64,000 nt of DNA. Source: Bondarzewia mesenterica (lineage: Eukaryota > Basidiomycota > Agaricomycetes > Russulales > Bondarzewiaceae). The first letter of the stretch is position 1; each line of letters opens with the position of its first letter. Below the pieces are notes generated by a model that worked only from the letters and a program-made list of their open reading frames with translations, ran no database searches and was not told the DNA's origin. The DNA is taken from NCBI GenBank assembly GCA_004802705.1, contig SGPL01000086.1:18047-82046 (forward strand). The letters run 5' to 3'. Position numbers and translations under genes: made by a program. Of this stretch, positions 1 to 15,030 are shown in pieces.

Positions 1-829
1 TTGGGTGCCGGCTGATGCCCCACAGCCCACTCGTAATAAACTTGTCATCGTGCTGTTTGTTTTCTTTAGCGCGGCGCCAGGCGGACTTCTGGCGGTCGGC
101 GATGATTTCAAAGAAGAGGGAACCAGCGTAAAGGCCGAGGGCAACGAAATCGCGGACGGAGAGCGCAGGATGTAAATTTGATGGAAGCGTGTTCACCTAA
201 AAATGCAAATTCAAAGGCGGTAACGCACTGAGCTGGCATATGAGCCATGAAGCGTACTCACCAAATAAACGGGAAGTCCCACAAGGGATATCCAAGTCGC
301 TGCCAGGGGATAAGATCAAGGGTTTATGATAGGTAACAATTCCTGACCTTGTGCCATCCAAAAGGCGGCGAACTTGGCTGGCTGATGTTTGACTTCGTCA
401 AACCTTGAATCACCGCCTGCCTTGAATGCTCTCTGAACATAGAGTCAGATCATGTGATAATCAGACTTAAAGATAAAATAAATACCTGCACAAGGAAACT
501 TCCGAGCCTAAGGCTCCAAATTCCAAGGGCGGCACTCAGTAGCAACTGTCTCGGAGCGAAACTCGAAAGCGAAGGAAGGGAAATTGCACGGCCTTCCCAA
601 TATCTCGCCCTCAAAGCCGGGTAATACAGAGATAACAATGTCGTAGAAATGAATCCCAATGCACCACCAAGGTCGTAATATTTTTCGTTGGCTTGTGGAA
701 CGAAGATAGCCGCTAAGGCTACAACAATAGTTGCCAACACCGAACTGCAATGAATCCAACATCAGGCTCACCTGCCTGTAAGCCATATGCGCTACCAATA
801 ATAGGAATAAGTCTAGAAAATGCGTTCAT
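1..829 (-). CDS. DUF1295 (steroid-reductase-like) integral membrane protein, 3' end cut by window
   Basis: Read on the minus strand, the gene starts at 829 (peptide MNAFSRLIPIIG) and continues through exons about 829-772, 744-486, 433-348, 299-262 and 196-1. The spliced product has several hydrophobic segments, a FDEVKHQPAKFAAFWMAQ stretch and, just before the window edge, SGLWGISRHP. Both are hallmarks of the DUF1295 family (PF06966), multi-pass membrane proteins related to 3-oxo-5-alpha-steroid 4-dehydrogenases that are probably NAD(P)H-dependent reductases of the ER. The exact substrate is unknown for fungal members. The reading frame is still open at base 1, so the last part of the reductase domain lies outside the window. 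It shares a roughly 240 bp divergent spacer with the next gene. Confidence 0.85.
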
Positions 830-1069
830 TTTTTCTGGGGGAGGGAGAAAGAGGGATAAGAGAGGGAGAGAAAGAATGTTGAGATGAGGTCACTGGAAGT
901 TGCACGCACGCGACGCGTAACCAAAACGTGATCCATCACGGGATGTCGATGATACTTTCCGATGACGTCACTGGCGGCTGCTCATCGTCTTAACGGAGCC
1001 AATCATTCAAGCTCAAGTACTACTCAACACTTTATAGTAACAAATATTTTATTCGAAAAGTCTACGAAT
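830..1069. promoter_or_regulatory. Divergent promoter region between DUF1295 gene and GFA-type gene
   Basis: This 240 bp spacer separates two start codons that face away from each other, so it must carry both promoters. It contains a purine-rich tract on the plus strand (about 838-880, gaga-type). No clear TATA box was seen for either gene. The role is inferred from position only. Confidence 0.45.
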
Positions 1070-2074
1070 ATGCCTGCTGAGACCAGCAAGCATTCTAGAA
1101 GTTCTGTAAAGCTTTCACCCTTCCTTCGCAAAGATACTACCTCAGATTCAGAAAACAAACCGATCCCAGATACCGGATGGACAGGCACCCCTGCAATTCC
1201 CAGCAGTCAGGGAGGTGGCGGTGAGCGGGATTTCATCCACAAACCGCCGTACTTTTGGGAATCTTGGGGAGACAAATTTCTACCCAAGTACTCTTGGTGG
1301 GTCTGTTCCTTATTCGATGGGTTTCCAAACATGTTTCCTAAATTATCATTAATATAGCCAATGCTGGTGCGGCAATGGTACGTCTGGCATGATCTCAAAC
1401 AATCACATCGATCTATAGATTTCTTCGTGAAGTCCGCTTTCAGTTCAATGGAGATCCTTTGGATGCAAAATATTGTCATTGCCGACAATGTCAGAGTCTG
1501 CACGGTAAGTGCCGTCAAGAAAGTTGGCTGGCAGTCCATGTTGCCCAACTGCGCTATTTTTCCAGGAGCACCATTTCAGTGGGCCGTGATCTTCCCACAA
1601 GTAAATACTCAATTGTCATCACTCCGAAGATGCTCGTTCATCACCTTCGCTTGACCTTCGCAGACGTCCGTTCGGCTTAGCCAGAATAAGGATGATGGCC
1701 TACTTTTTTTCAGTTCCGAAAAGTAGGCACCTTCACGTTCCATCCTCTCTATCCTAAATAGTTGGTCTCTGTTCAATCAAGGCGGACGTCAGTGCACTAT
1801 GTCCCATGCAAGGTCAGATCTTTACCCCCGTTGACCAATCAATTTTACTGAGTTCCTGAGAAATTTATAGATTTCCTGCAACAATTGTCGCTCCCCCCTC
1901 TTTGATGAAGGGCGTCAGACTGTGCTCGCATACCCGAGCAGCTTCCACTTCGAGCGAGGTCAATTGCCTGCCGATTTCCAGCCGTCGTGCCACATTTTTT
2001 ACAGTCAGAGAGTGATGGACGTGCCCGACGGACTGTCAGCGTCTTCACTTGATGTCTCTCATGTTGAAGGCTGA
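1070..2074 (+). CDS. GFA/CENP-V-type zinc-binding protein (glutathione-dependent formaldehyde-activating family)
   Basis: Seven exons fit in phase: 1070-1296, 1358-1377, 1433-1504, 1566-1600, 1664-1722, 1782-1812 and 1871-2074, giving 215 residues. The product carries the GFA fold's cysteine pairs: CQCWCG, then YCHCRQCQSLHG, then ISCNNCRSPLFDEGR. Between them lie FQWAVIFP and LLFFSSEKR, also family-typical. GFA proteins (PF04828) bind zinc. The founding bacterial enzyme was reported to join glutathione and formaldehyde, but most fungal members have no proven substrate, so enzymatic function is inferred. The N-terminal 60 residues are polar and probably disordered. The ATG at 1070 was chosen because the reading runs from it straight into the family core. 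The 20-base second exon makes automatic prediction error-prone. Confidence 0.85.
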
Positions 2075-2606
2075 CAGGATTTTCGATGGTTTTTTTTTTT
2101 GTCCTTTCATTTGTGTCCAGTCCGAAATGGGAGGGGCATAAGGGACAAAGCGTACGTCCCTCGCCTTCTGACTGATCACAAATAAGGTGTGTTACTGACC
2201 TTACTGAGTACTTAGTGTTTGATGCGAGAACTTGTGGAAGAATGAGGGGAAACATATTTGCGTACACTAACCGCTACCTCCGATACTTCCTTCGATGCGA
2301 GTGCCACAAAGATCAGACAAGCGGTCGAAAACACGGACATACTTGTGCATATGATTTCAGGACCAGTAACACAGAATTTACGACGTCGATGGTTATGACT
2401 TTGCCTGCTGAATAGTATGTAGTTTTGCAAACAAAAAAAATCATTGATTGACTCTGATAAAAGCTATGCGTAGATGACCGTAAAACATATCGAGTATTGC
2501 AATGCACAACCATATTGAAAGCAGAATAAAAAAAACTCATGAGATACAATCTATCGGTACAAAAGAGCAGGCGGTATAAAGAGTAACATCGCTCGCAACG
2601 AAGCAA
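2075..2606. other. Convergent 3' spacer, no gene
   Basis: The region lies between two genes that end towards each other. It has a run of 11 T at about 2090-2100 and AT-rich stretches consistent with 3' untranslated regions. I see no supported coding region on either strand. Confidence 0.6.
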
Positions 2607-6768
<4,162 letters not shown>

Positions 6769-7521
6769 CTCAACAACGGCGGATTGGTTGACGACTGTGA
6801 AGCCAGTGCTTGACTATACGCTCGGGGACAAAGCGAGGACGGGCGTCGTCGAGGAGAACGTCGACGGCGAGTTGTCCGTTATTTGGCTATGCAAAGACCC
6901 CAGCCACTGTTCGGGCGGGGAGGCACTTCTGGGGTCCGTAATCTAGCTCACGGCGAACAGAACACAAATAAAATCTTCATGGTTTTGTCACGTATCCGAC
7001 TCTCAGCCAATCTCGGCTCAAACACAACGCACATGCCCGAGAAATCCGACTAGATATGGTGAAGTAGACCGCCTCTTGCCGTCCGCGGTAACAGTTGCTG
7101 TGTGGAAGCGGCTAGAGTGATCTGGCCAGAGTTACGTCGTTTGCTTATTACAGGCCGAATATCTGACTGTGACCGTATGTGACAAAGAACAATGGACAAA
7201 TTGTGCTGCGGCGGTCACGATTACCTGAGAACGCATTGACCACCGAGCATTGATGCGGTGGCAAAAGGGGATTTTTTGTGAGGTCTGCTCATGTCCAACC
7301 TGTCGCAAGTCGCCCAAGAAGGAGAGATGGCCGCGCAGGAAAGGGACGGGACGAGAGGAAACGTAAAGTGGGGTGCCCGGGAGCAAACAAAGGACAACAA
7401 ATGGAAGACGAGTGTGTTCTCATTGCTGGCCTCTCTCAGTTCCATCAGCTTGCCCTCCCTCTTAGACCCCTCTCTGTCCTCTTCTCGCCCTCTCCAAGCC
7501 GCCCCCTCATCGCATGAAACC
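6769..7521. promoter_or_regulatory. Divergent intergenic region between MYST acetyltransferase and LAMMER kinase
   Basis: The 750 bp between two opposed start codons holds both promoters. An open frame runs upstream of the kinase ATG from about 7291, but the translated stretch is low-complexity and resembles no kinase N terminus, so it is read as 5' leader. C/T-rich tracts precede the kinase ATG (about 7440-7510), typical of fungal promoters. No confident TATA box. Confidence 0.45.
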
Positions 7522-9508
7522 ATGCAGACCGCCATCCACCATCTACCTCAACATCTAGCTCCCCAGTACCCCAGACAATCTCTTAGCAGCACCATCAACA
7601 GGAACCCCAATGGCCTCCCCACGCCTCCCGTCGCCACTCGCAAGCGCAAGCGTGCCCATCAGTACACCGTCAGCTACTCAGAAGTACACGAGGTCGACAG
7701 CGATGGCCGGCTCAGGGAGGTCATCGTAATCGACGATACGCCGCCGCCTCCCACAGTTTCGCCAGCCACTACCGTTCAGACCAACGGCTACTCTGCATCC
7801 TATCAACCCCCGCTTTATTCCGCGCCGATAAGGACGAGAGCCCGCGCAGCTGCAGAGGCCCAGGCACTCTCCGCAAGCACCTCCTCGGCTGCCATCCCAG
7901 CCCCAAAGAAGAGAAAGCGGGACAACGGCGAGGAGCCAGGTACCATCGCCAAGAAAGCCGCCCAACCGGCGAGCAACGCTGTTGCGAACAATGTATCCTG
8001 GGCCGGGACCAGTGGCGCACCCGTGCGTGTTTTCTTTTCCCCAGGTTGTATGACACTTCACCCTGACGGTTCCTTGCCGCAGTCATCGAAGGTTGCCGAA
8101 CCATGCGACGATAGCGAAGGGCACTATATTATTGTCCCAGACGACGTTATATTTAAACGATGTAAGTCTTCGCCTGCACGTGCGTTGTCAGAGTATGGAC
8201 TGAGGTTGATTGCTCAGATCGAACGATCAGATTGCTGGGTCAGGGAACGTTTGGCAAAGTTGTCGAGGGCGTCGATATGATCAACGGTCAACGAGTCGCA
8301 ATCAAGATTATTAGGGCCGTTCAGAAGTATCGAGATGCGAGCAAGATTGAAGTCCGTGTACTTCAGAAACTAAAGGAGCGTGACCCCTTGAATCGACAGT
8401 GCGTATCCGGCGCTTACGACTGATTACGCGATGAGTGACCATCACCCGTACAGCAAATGCATTCATCTATTGCATTCGTTCGACCATCGGAACCACATCT
8501 GCCTCGTAACAGAGTTGCTCGGCATGTGCGTGTACGATTTTCTCAAAGAGAACGACTTCTCCCCCTTCCCGCGGCAGCATATCCAAGATTTTGCCCGGCA
8601 ATTACTAGGAAGCGTTGCTTGTCAGTTTTACTTCCGTATTTCCCTGTTGAAGTGATACTCACAAGACGCCGGTCAGTCTTGCACGATCTACATCTAATCC
8701 ACACAGATCTCAAACCGGAAAATATACTGTTGGTGAACAACGGGTACAAATCGATATCGGTCTCTGCACCAGGGAAGGTGGGCATCGAGCGCTCAATGCA
8801 TGCTTTGTCGCTGTGCTGATTTTCGGAAATACAGCGCAATGCACTGAAATCAAAACGGATCTTGGACTCAACGGATATCCGGCTAATAGATTTTGGGTCG
8901 GCCACATTTCAGGAAGAATATCACTCGACCGTCGTATCAACACGGCATTATCGTGCTCCTGAGATCATCCTTGGTATATTATCAGTTCTTGTTGATCGCA
9001 TACTGTCTCTCATATTCCATCGTCAGGTCTCGGTTGGTCGTACCCTTGCGATGCGTTCTCTTTGGGCTGTATCTTGGTGGAGTTTTACACCGGCGTCGCA
9101 TTATTCCAGACACATGACAATCTCGAACATTTGGCGATGATGGAGATTGTCATGGGCAAAATGCCGGAACGGTTCGCGCGCGCAGGTGCGCGGTCCAAAC
9201 CAGAATACTTTAAGGAGGGCAACAAGCTCGACTGGCCAAAAGCAAAAGCTTCAAGACAGAGCAAGAAGGATGTGCGGTCGACGCGCGGCCTGCAGGTTCG
9301 TTTCCGCCCTTCCCTATGATTCGAACGGTGATTAATCCCCGGCTCTGATCTGCAGGACATTGTTCCTCCGACGGACGCGGTGAACCGGCAATTCATGGAT
9401 CTCATCCGCAAACTGCTCGCTTTCGACCCCGCGGCGCGGATAACAGTTCGGGAGGCCCTCAATCACCCATACTTCTCGCAGACCGTCCCACGCGAACCGT
9501 ACTTGTAG
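7522..9508 (+). CDS. LAMMER (CLK-type) dual-specificity protein kinase
   Basis: Eight exons join in phase: 7522-8022, 8083-8161, 8218-8398, 8454-8620, 8677-8777, 8835-8973, 9027-9295 and 9356-9508, giving 529 residues. The first 190 or so residues are disordered and basic (RKRKRAH, KKRKRDN; likely nuclear signals). The kinase domain then shows [13 protein letters not shown] (glycine loop), VAIKIIRA (ATP-binding lysine), [11 protein letters not shown] (catalytic loop with the Thr typical of this family), LIDFGSATF (DFG) and the name-giving [17 protein letters not shown] kinases (yeast Kns1, S. pombe Lkh1) phosphorylate SR-type splicing proteins and regulate stress and cell-cycle responses. The ATG at 7522 is preferred over an upstream in-frame start at 7291 because the extra 77 residues look like leader sequence. 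Confidence 0.95.
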
Positions 9509-12436
9509 AGAGCGCGCGATAGTCGCCCCCATCGCGGCATCGTTTTGCATGTCGTCGTGTGGACGCCGCTTTTGGTGCTTCGTTCTGGATCGTACACTGC
9601 TCGTTCAACGCCGTCTTCTTACGGCCTAATTATCACCCTTTGCATATCGCTCAATGTACCTTCTACAGCTTCCACCCTGTGCTTTGTCGATATCAATGTT
9701 CTTTCTGCGCCTTTGCTCATCCGACCCCGACCCCAACTTCTCTTTCTCCGCTCTGACGCTGTGCTTCCCACCCGCCTTGACTTCGTCCTACCCAGTTTGC
9801 TGGAGGAAGTCCTAAATGCATGCGTTCCCTTTTTCTCTTCTAGGCTTCGTCTATCCCACTATGAAACATGTACACTTACTCGCTCGCTTGTTTCTCCGTC
9901 CACATCTGCAATAATGCATCTGCATCACCCTCTGTCCCTCCTCTGTTTAACTACTACTCCTCGTACATTACCCACCTTCATTTGCTACTCTGTGTGTCAT
10001 TCCATTCCATTTTCTTCTTATATTTCCTAGCATTCTCTCTGTTTCACCGTTCTAGTCCTGATTTCTTTTCGGGTGTCCTTCTCCCTAGATGGCTATGATC
10101 AACGGGATACCGCCGCCCGTCCGCAACTCGTTGACACTGTCTTTTGTAAAGATCGTTAGGATCTTTTTTTGTCAACTAGCTTCTTTGTTATCATTGCCCT
10201 CTTCCCTATCAAGCCCCCTCTGATTTGGTAGGCAGTATGTATAGTATCGGGGATCGACCAATCAATATAGACGAGGAAAGTGAAAGCAAGTGGATGCTAA
10301 CTTAGCAGCAGCGGCCCGCCTCATGGAGGTATCGGCTGCTAGCCATCGATGACGGTCGCGAGTGTGCAGGTAAGTTTGTAGTGACAATCTCTTGACCGAC
10401 GATAAACTAATATCACGTATTATATATGTATAAGGGCATCTTTGACCTGAGCAATAGCAACACAAAAATTACGGGCATACTAGAAACTAGAAAAGCACAA
10501 TTTTGACTCATTGTTCAGGAGGCCCATGACCCTCGATCATAGGGCACAGATCCCTGAATAGAAAGAAGCGGTCAAGGCAGTCGCGCCGGGTAGGGTGCAG
10601 GGCGAGCGTTGCCGGTACATACGGCATTCGAATGCCAATAAGTAACATGACTGCATGGCATAGAAATTAACGGAGTCAACACATCCTCGGCCAAGTTGTG
10701 TGTCCCGGCAGCGGTACGCACCCTCTCTCTCGGACGATGTGTAGGACCGCTTTGGACGGAATTTCGATACGCTACGGTAAATACTGTCTCACTTCGGAAC
10801 CAGTCGAGCGCTGGGTTCAAGGTGCTGATGGAATGCCGGAGGCTGACTCGAGACATGGAACTACTTCTCCTCACAGATGAGGGCAGGCGCCACCGTTGAA
10901 GGATCGTGTGGAGCACATGGATGAGCTACAGACACTGGCGCCTCGGTCCTGGTCTCGCGAGACGGGAGACATCAATATCACCCACCTGCCAGATTGTTAT
11001 AATCGGTGAACACAGGCTGCCAAACCTTTGCTCAATGTCGGAGGAAGAACGGACGCACCGAGGTCGGAGACGTTGTCAGGTCACGCGCCTGGAGACGGCG
11101 AGCTCCGTCCTCCCTCATGTCGGACAAGGTGAGTTTTTCAAGCCGGCGAACGTATGTATGCTTGGTGAAAATCCGGGTAGCAAGTTAAAGACCGCCTCAA
11201 AGTCGCATCCGCGCGGATTGATTGGCTGGATCGAGCGTCATCCACCCGTATGGAAAGACGCCTTCCAAGAGCGGGCTCGGCGTGAACAGGTGATTATCAA
11301 AGGCTTGACCTGACCTGACCAACTTTGGGAGGGACTGATGCCATATCGATATGGTTTCATGGTTTCATGGAAACATCAAATCACAGCTCGTGCTGCTGGC
11401 ATGCAGCGCGAAGATGGCGGGCTCTGTTGCCAATGAAGCCGCCCTCGATGTCGAAATATTTTCTTGTCATAATCCGTCATTAGAGAGTTTACGCAAAACG
11501 CCATGTACTCGGATTTGGCCTCAGGCTTTCAAGCTCACATCTCTCACAGATTCGACAAGGTGGGGCGGTGGAGTCGACAATTTCTTTTCGTCGAAAAGGG
11601 TTTACTAGAACACTCTTAACTTCAAGGAGAAAGTCCAAGATCAAATGCTGTAGCGCGACCAGCTCGCCGCCGCTGCCAGAGCGTTGGCTCGGACATCAAT
11701 AAAGATCTGAGTTTGTAAGCTCCTCAAAATCCTCTCCGCGGCGCATCTGACAAAATCGATTTGCGCTATATGACTGAAGTACTGACGGCTGGCAGACCAA
11801 CTCCCCATGTAAATTCTATGCGAATAATCAAAAGTATGATTGACCTCCTTACAGAATCGATGTCAGAAAGGCCGACGATGGCTTTCCGCTTTCTGGCGCT
11901 CTGTAAACCCGCTCTGCGTTGGAGGCCTTTTGTTCTGCAATGGAATAGCCGGTCATGCTCTCGAATTCGCGGCAGGACACATGATGAAATTTGCTGAGCG
12001 AATTTCCGAGAAGATGTAGTAATAAAGTTAGTTTGAACAAGCCGATGACAATCATGTTCTGCTGTTTCCACTGAGCTGGAGAATTTGCCAGAGCACTACT
12101 GGAGTCCACCGTGAGGTGGGTGAGTGACGATCATGATATGATCAATATATCATTAAAAGAACAATACTCACAATGGCTGTATTAGTCGCAGACTCTTCCT
12201 GTGGTGATTTTCATCTGTCCGGACCGCATCTCGCTTATGACAGACCACTTGCGGGTTTTCGACTCGCAGTCCAAAACCAGTTGTTGCCATATCTCAATTG
12301 GTTTGGCCTTCACGTCCAAACTCGTCGTTGCCTTTCGACCACCGTAGAAGGGATTTATACACGAGAAATTGTGATCAGTGATCGACTATGTGAGGCTCCA
12401 TTCCAGGATATCGTACACATGGAACCGGAATCAGTA
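9509..12436. other. Gene-poor 2.9 kb region
   Basis: From 9509 to about 10250 the plus strand is strongly pyrimidine-rich (TTC/CTC blocks) and resembles the 3' region of the kinase gene; a T-run occurs at 10167-10173. From 10260 to 12436 there are only short open frames that do not extend through plausible introns and match no family I recognise. No tRNA, repeat array or mobile-element terminus was seen. Confidence 0.5.
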
Positions 12437-13641
12437 TTACAGTCGCGCCTTCGCAGCCGCATCATCCATAGCGAGCGTAACTGCCCTAATATCCCTCTGC
12501 GCGCCCTCCATTACAGTCCTATACAGTTCAGTCTAACACATTTCGAAGAAAATACGTATATACTTAAACTCGGCGGCCAACGAAAGGGGATAAAGGTTTG
12601 CGCACCTTTATCAACCCCCAAACACCCTTGCTCGCCAGCCCGGTTTTGGCTTGGGCCAAGTCGATCGCCCGCCGCAAGATGTCCTCCGTCCCACCGCTCA
12701 CGAGTTCGTCCACGAGTTCGGCGTCCACAGCTTCCTGCGGGGTGAACCGATGTCCCTCAAGCGCGACTTTTCGCTGAATTGTGGAGCGGGGAACTTTTTG
12801 CGCGCAAAAGGTAGGCGAAGGACGTCGGCCAAGGAGCGCCAAAATGAACCTGGAGATCAGTAGAGATCAGTGAATGGACGAGGCGGAAGAGAGAGGGTGA
12901 CAAACTTCGTTCATGCACATCCAAGCGTTACGCTTACTTCCGTCTGTCATGACGCGGTAGTCGCATGCCAGTGAGATGATACACCCCGCGGCGAAGCAGT
13001 GACCGTTGATAGCAACGACCGTAGGAACTAGACCAACATAAATCGGTGTACATGCGAAGATACGACGCGTCTGATAGACTTACCAGGGAAGGTCAGCAGG
13101 CGAAGGAGGAGGGGGTTGAAAGTCACTGCATCCTCTGTCAAGACCGACATCTCGAGAGCATTGACGCGACGTACGAGTAAACCAATTGGGATCCGCGATG
13201 ACGCTGGGGTAGTCAAACCCTGCACATCAGCCGGTCCGGTCAACCCAGGTCGACCAGCTGTTTATGCGAACGACAGAACAGACCATTGCTAAAGAACTTA
13301 TCCTGCGCCCTATTTCCAATGATCACAAGGGATCCGGCACCGCCGGTTTCATTCTTGTTCTTCGAGGCAGCCGCAGCCCTCCATCCATCTCTCCAGTCTT
13401 TCTCCACGACGTCCAGCGCAGGTTTGAACGCGCCGTCGATCAGGTCCCGGGTCAAACGCGAGTCGGCACCATTGTGTAGTTCAATCTGCCATACCGCGGT
13501 CTTCGCTAAATGTCAGATGGGGTAGAGAGTGTGTTGAATGGCTGAAAGGGCATATCGAAAGGAAAACGTACGACGCGTAACGGTAAGGAGCGGAGTAGAC
13601 GCGCCTGCTGGGAAGTGGAGTGGGTATGTTGCTGTAGACAT
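12437..13641 (-). CDS. Enoyl-CoA hydratase/isomerase, probably peroxisomal delta3,delta2-enoyl-CoA isomerase; carries one extra base
   Basis: Minus-strand exons are 13641-13572, 13505-13284, 13219-13175, 13125-13084, 13027-12906, 12849-12606 and 12532-12437. The product has crotonase-fold features: WQIELHNGADSRLT, NKFFSNGFDYPSV, FNPLLLRLLTFPVPTVVAINGHCFAAGCIISLACDYRVM, then a C-terminal helix region ending AKARL. ARL fits the PTS1 peroxisomal import signal. Such enzymes shift double bonds during beta-oxidation of unsaturated fatty acids. All introns keep phase except inside the sixth exon. There GAPWPTSFAYLLRAK and VPRSTIQRKVALEGHRF lie in different frames, separated by a run of five A on the coding strand (12795-12799). 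One base fewer restores agreement with the family. A sequencing or assembly error is more likely than a true null allele, since the rest is intact. Confidence 0.82.
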
Positions 13642-13877
13642 GATTTGGTGAATGCTGCAGCCCTATGATATTGTCCGGGATGTCAAGAGGTAAAACGCGG
13701 GTGCAGGAGCAGGTTCAGGCGTGAGCAGACGGTCAGCAGCATATCTCGGTGAGTGAATGAGTCGGCAACTGCGATGTTCAAGAATGCCCGAATACCATGT
13801 GATTTATGACATATATATATTGAAAATATAATAGATAGCACATACTTAGATTATTTAATGCAATGCAGAGATTATAA
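13642..13877. other. Spacer between isomerase start and tRNA gene
   Basis: Presumed promoter of the minus-strand isomerase, followed by an AT-rich patch (about 13800-13875, with atatatata) just upstream of the tRNA gene. No other feature was identified. Confidence 0.4.
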
Positions 13878-13947
13878 GCATTAATGGGGTAGTGGTAACC
13901 TGGGTCGTTGCCATCGACCCGCCGGGGGTTCGATTCCCTCTTAATGC
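13878..13947 (+). tRNA. tRNA-Gly (anticodon GCC)
   Basis: A full cloverleaf can be drawn. The seven-base acceptor stem pairs GCATTAA with TTAATGC. The D stem is GGGT/ACCT-like with AGTGGTA in the loop. The anticodon stem GGTCG/CGACC encloses the 7-base loop TTGCCAT with anticodon GCC. The T stem GGGGG/CCCTC (one G-T pair) closes a TTCGATT loop. Internal promoter boxes A (TGGGGTAGTGG) and B (GGTTCGATTCC) are present. There is no intron, and 3' CCA is not encoded, as expected for a nuclear gene. T-rich sequence follows at about 13968. Confidence 0.93.
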
Positions 13948-14185
13948 ATCTGTATTATGGAGGAGCTTTTTAATTTTGGGAATCATAGAATACATGTATG
14001 CTCGAAAATCTACCTCACATGCAATAGTGTATCTTCAACATCGTATATAAATTGATTTTTATGTCGTTGCAAAGCAAGCGAAGTGGTCGCGGTATTCACG
14101 AATCACATGCGATATTCGCCAAACTGTTGTGCTCTGACTTGTCCACAAACAAGGATAAATACCTATACATCTCTTGCCCTCTCCC

Positions 14186-14560
14186 ATGGCGGACAAATCC
14201 AAAGTCGCAGAATTCAAAGGTCCTACTCATGCATACTGTATCCATGATACATTACTCACATCCGTTTATCCAACTTGACAGCCCGCGTTGCCGCGCGCGA
14301 CGCTCACATCCGGGAGTCCTGGGTTCGCACCATGGAAGCCCGTATTGTGCGCGACCAGATGCAGGAGTGTTACCGCATTGAAGGGGTCAACCACTACGAG
14401 GCTTGCCACGAGCTCTCCGAAAAGTACACTGCCATGCTGCAGGAGAACAGGGTACGTGCTGTTCATCACGTACCGTACGCAGCTTCGCTGACCGGCGGAG
14501 GGGTTGCCTCTCCATTGTATGTCAATTTAGGTGAAGGGGTACAAACAGGTTGATGTATGA
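14186..14560 (+). CDS. NADH-ubiquinone oxidoreductase 12 kDa-type subunit (NDUFB10-like)
   Basis: Three exons, 14186-14219, 14282-14451 and 14531-14560, give a 77-residue protein starting MADKSKVAEFKARVAARD. The core RDAHIRESWVRTMEARIV, followed by ECYRIEGVNHYEACHELSEKY and VKGYKQVDV, matches the small fungal complex I accessory subunit related to animal NDUFB10. Paired cysteines in the ECY...EACHE stretch fit the intermembrane-space, disulfide-bonded members of that family. It would be an accessory subunit of the membrane arm of respiratory complex I, with no catalytic role. Its small size and tiny end exons make it easy for gene finders to miss. Confidence 0.88.
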
Positions 14561-15030
14561 TGCTCGACTGTCTGCCAATGCATAGAAGTCCTCTCGGACT
14601 GCACTCTTCCCTGACTTACCCCGCTGTTTTGCGAATGAGTTTGGAGCGGTCCACGCGCCGTGCGTTCGTGTGTAGACGCTGTCTTGTCACTTTGCAACAT
14701 GTTCCATCATCAAGCATTGACTTGTATTGCGCCGAAACTCACACACGAAAGCTCAGGATCACTCCCGGCGAAGGTGGATCTCCTGCAAGTACTTGAGAGT
14801 CTACTGTATTGGCAACAATATCAATTACATGCCGGCGTCCATCTCCCATTTTTGGCGAACACCTCAATTCAATTTCCAGAACGGCACACAACCTCAAGGC
14901 ATCATGTCGGAAAAAACTTTCCGTGTCCCAATTCATCCACGAATAGTTCGAGCAAATAAAAATTATCCTCGCACACAGACTCCGCCGCAGCCGGGACACG
15001 TCGTAGCACAGCTGCCCTTCAGATTCTCAA
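14561..15030. other. Convergent 3' spacer, no gene
   Basis: Short open frames here are not continued by splicing and lie between the 3' ends of two good genes. No repeat or RNA gene seen. Confidence 0.55.

Noticed and set aside
7291..7521. In-frame extension upstream of the LAMMER kinase ATG
   Set aside because: The extra residues are low-complexity and look like translated 5' leader; the ATG at 7522 leads directly into the basic N-terminal region.
9545..10098. Overlapping plus-strand open frames after the kinase gene
   Set aside because: They come from a pyrimidine-rich tract that lacks stop codons; composition explains them and no family is recognised.
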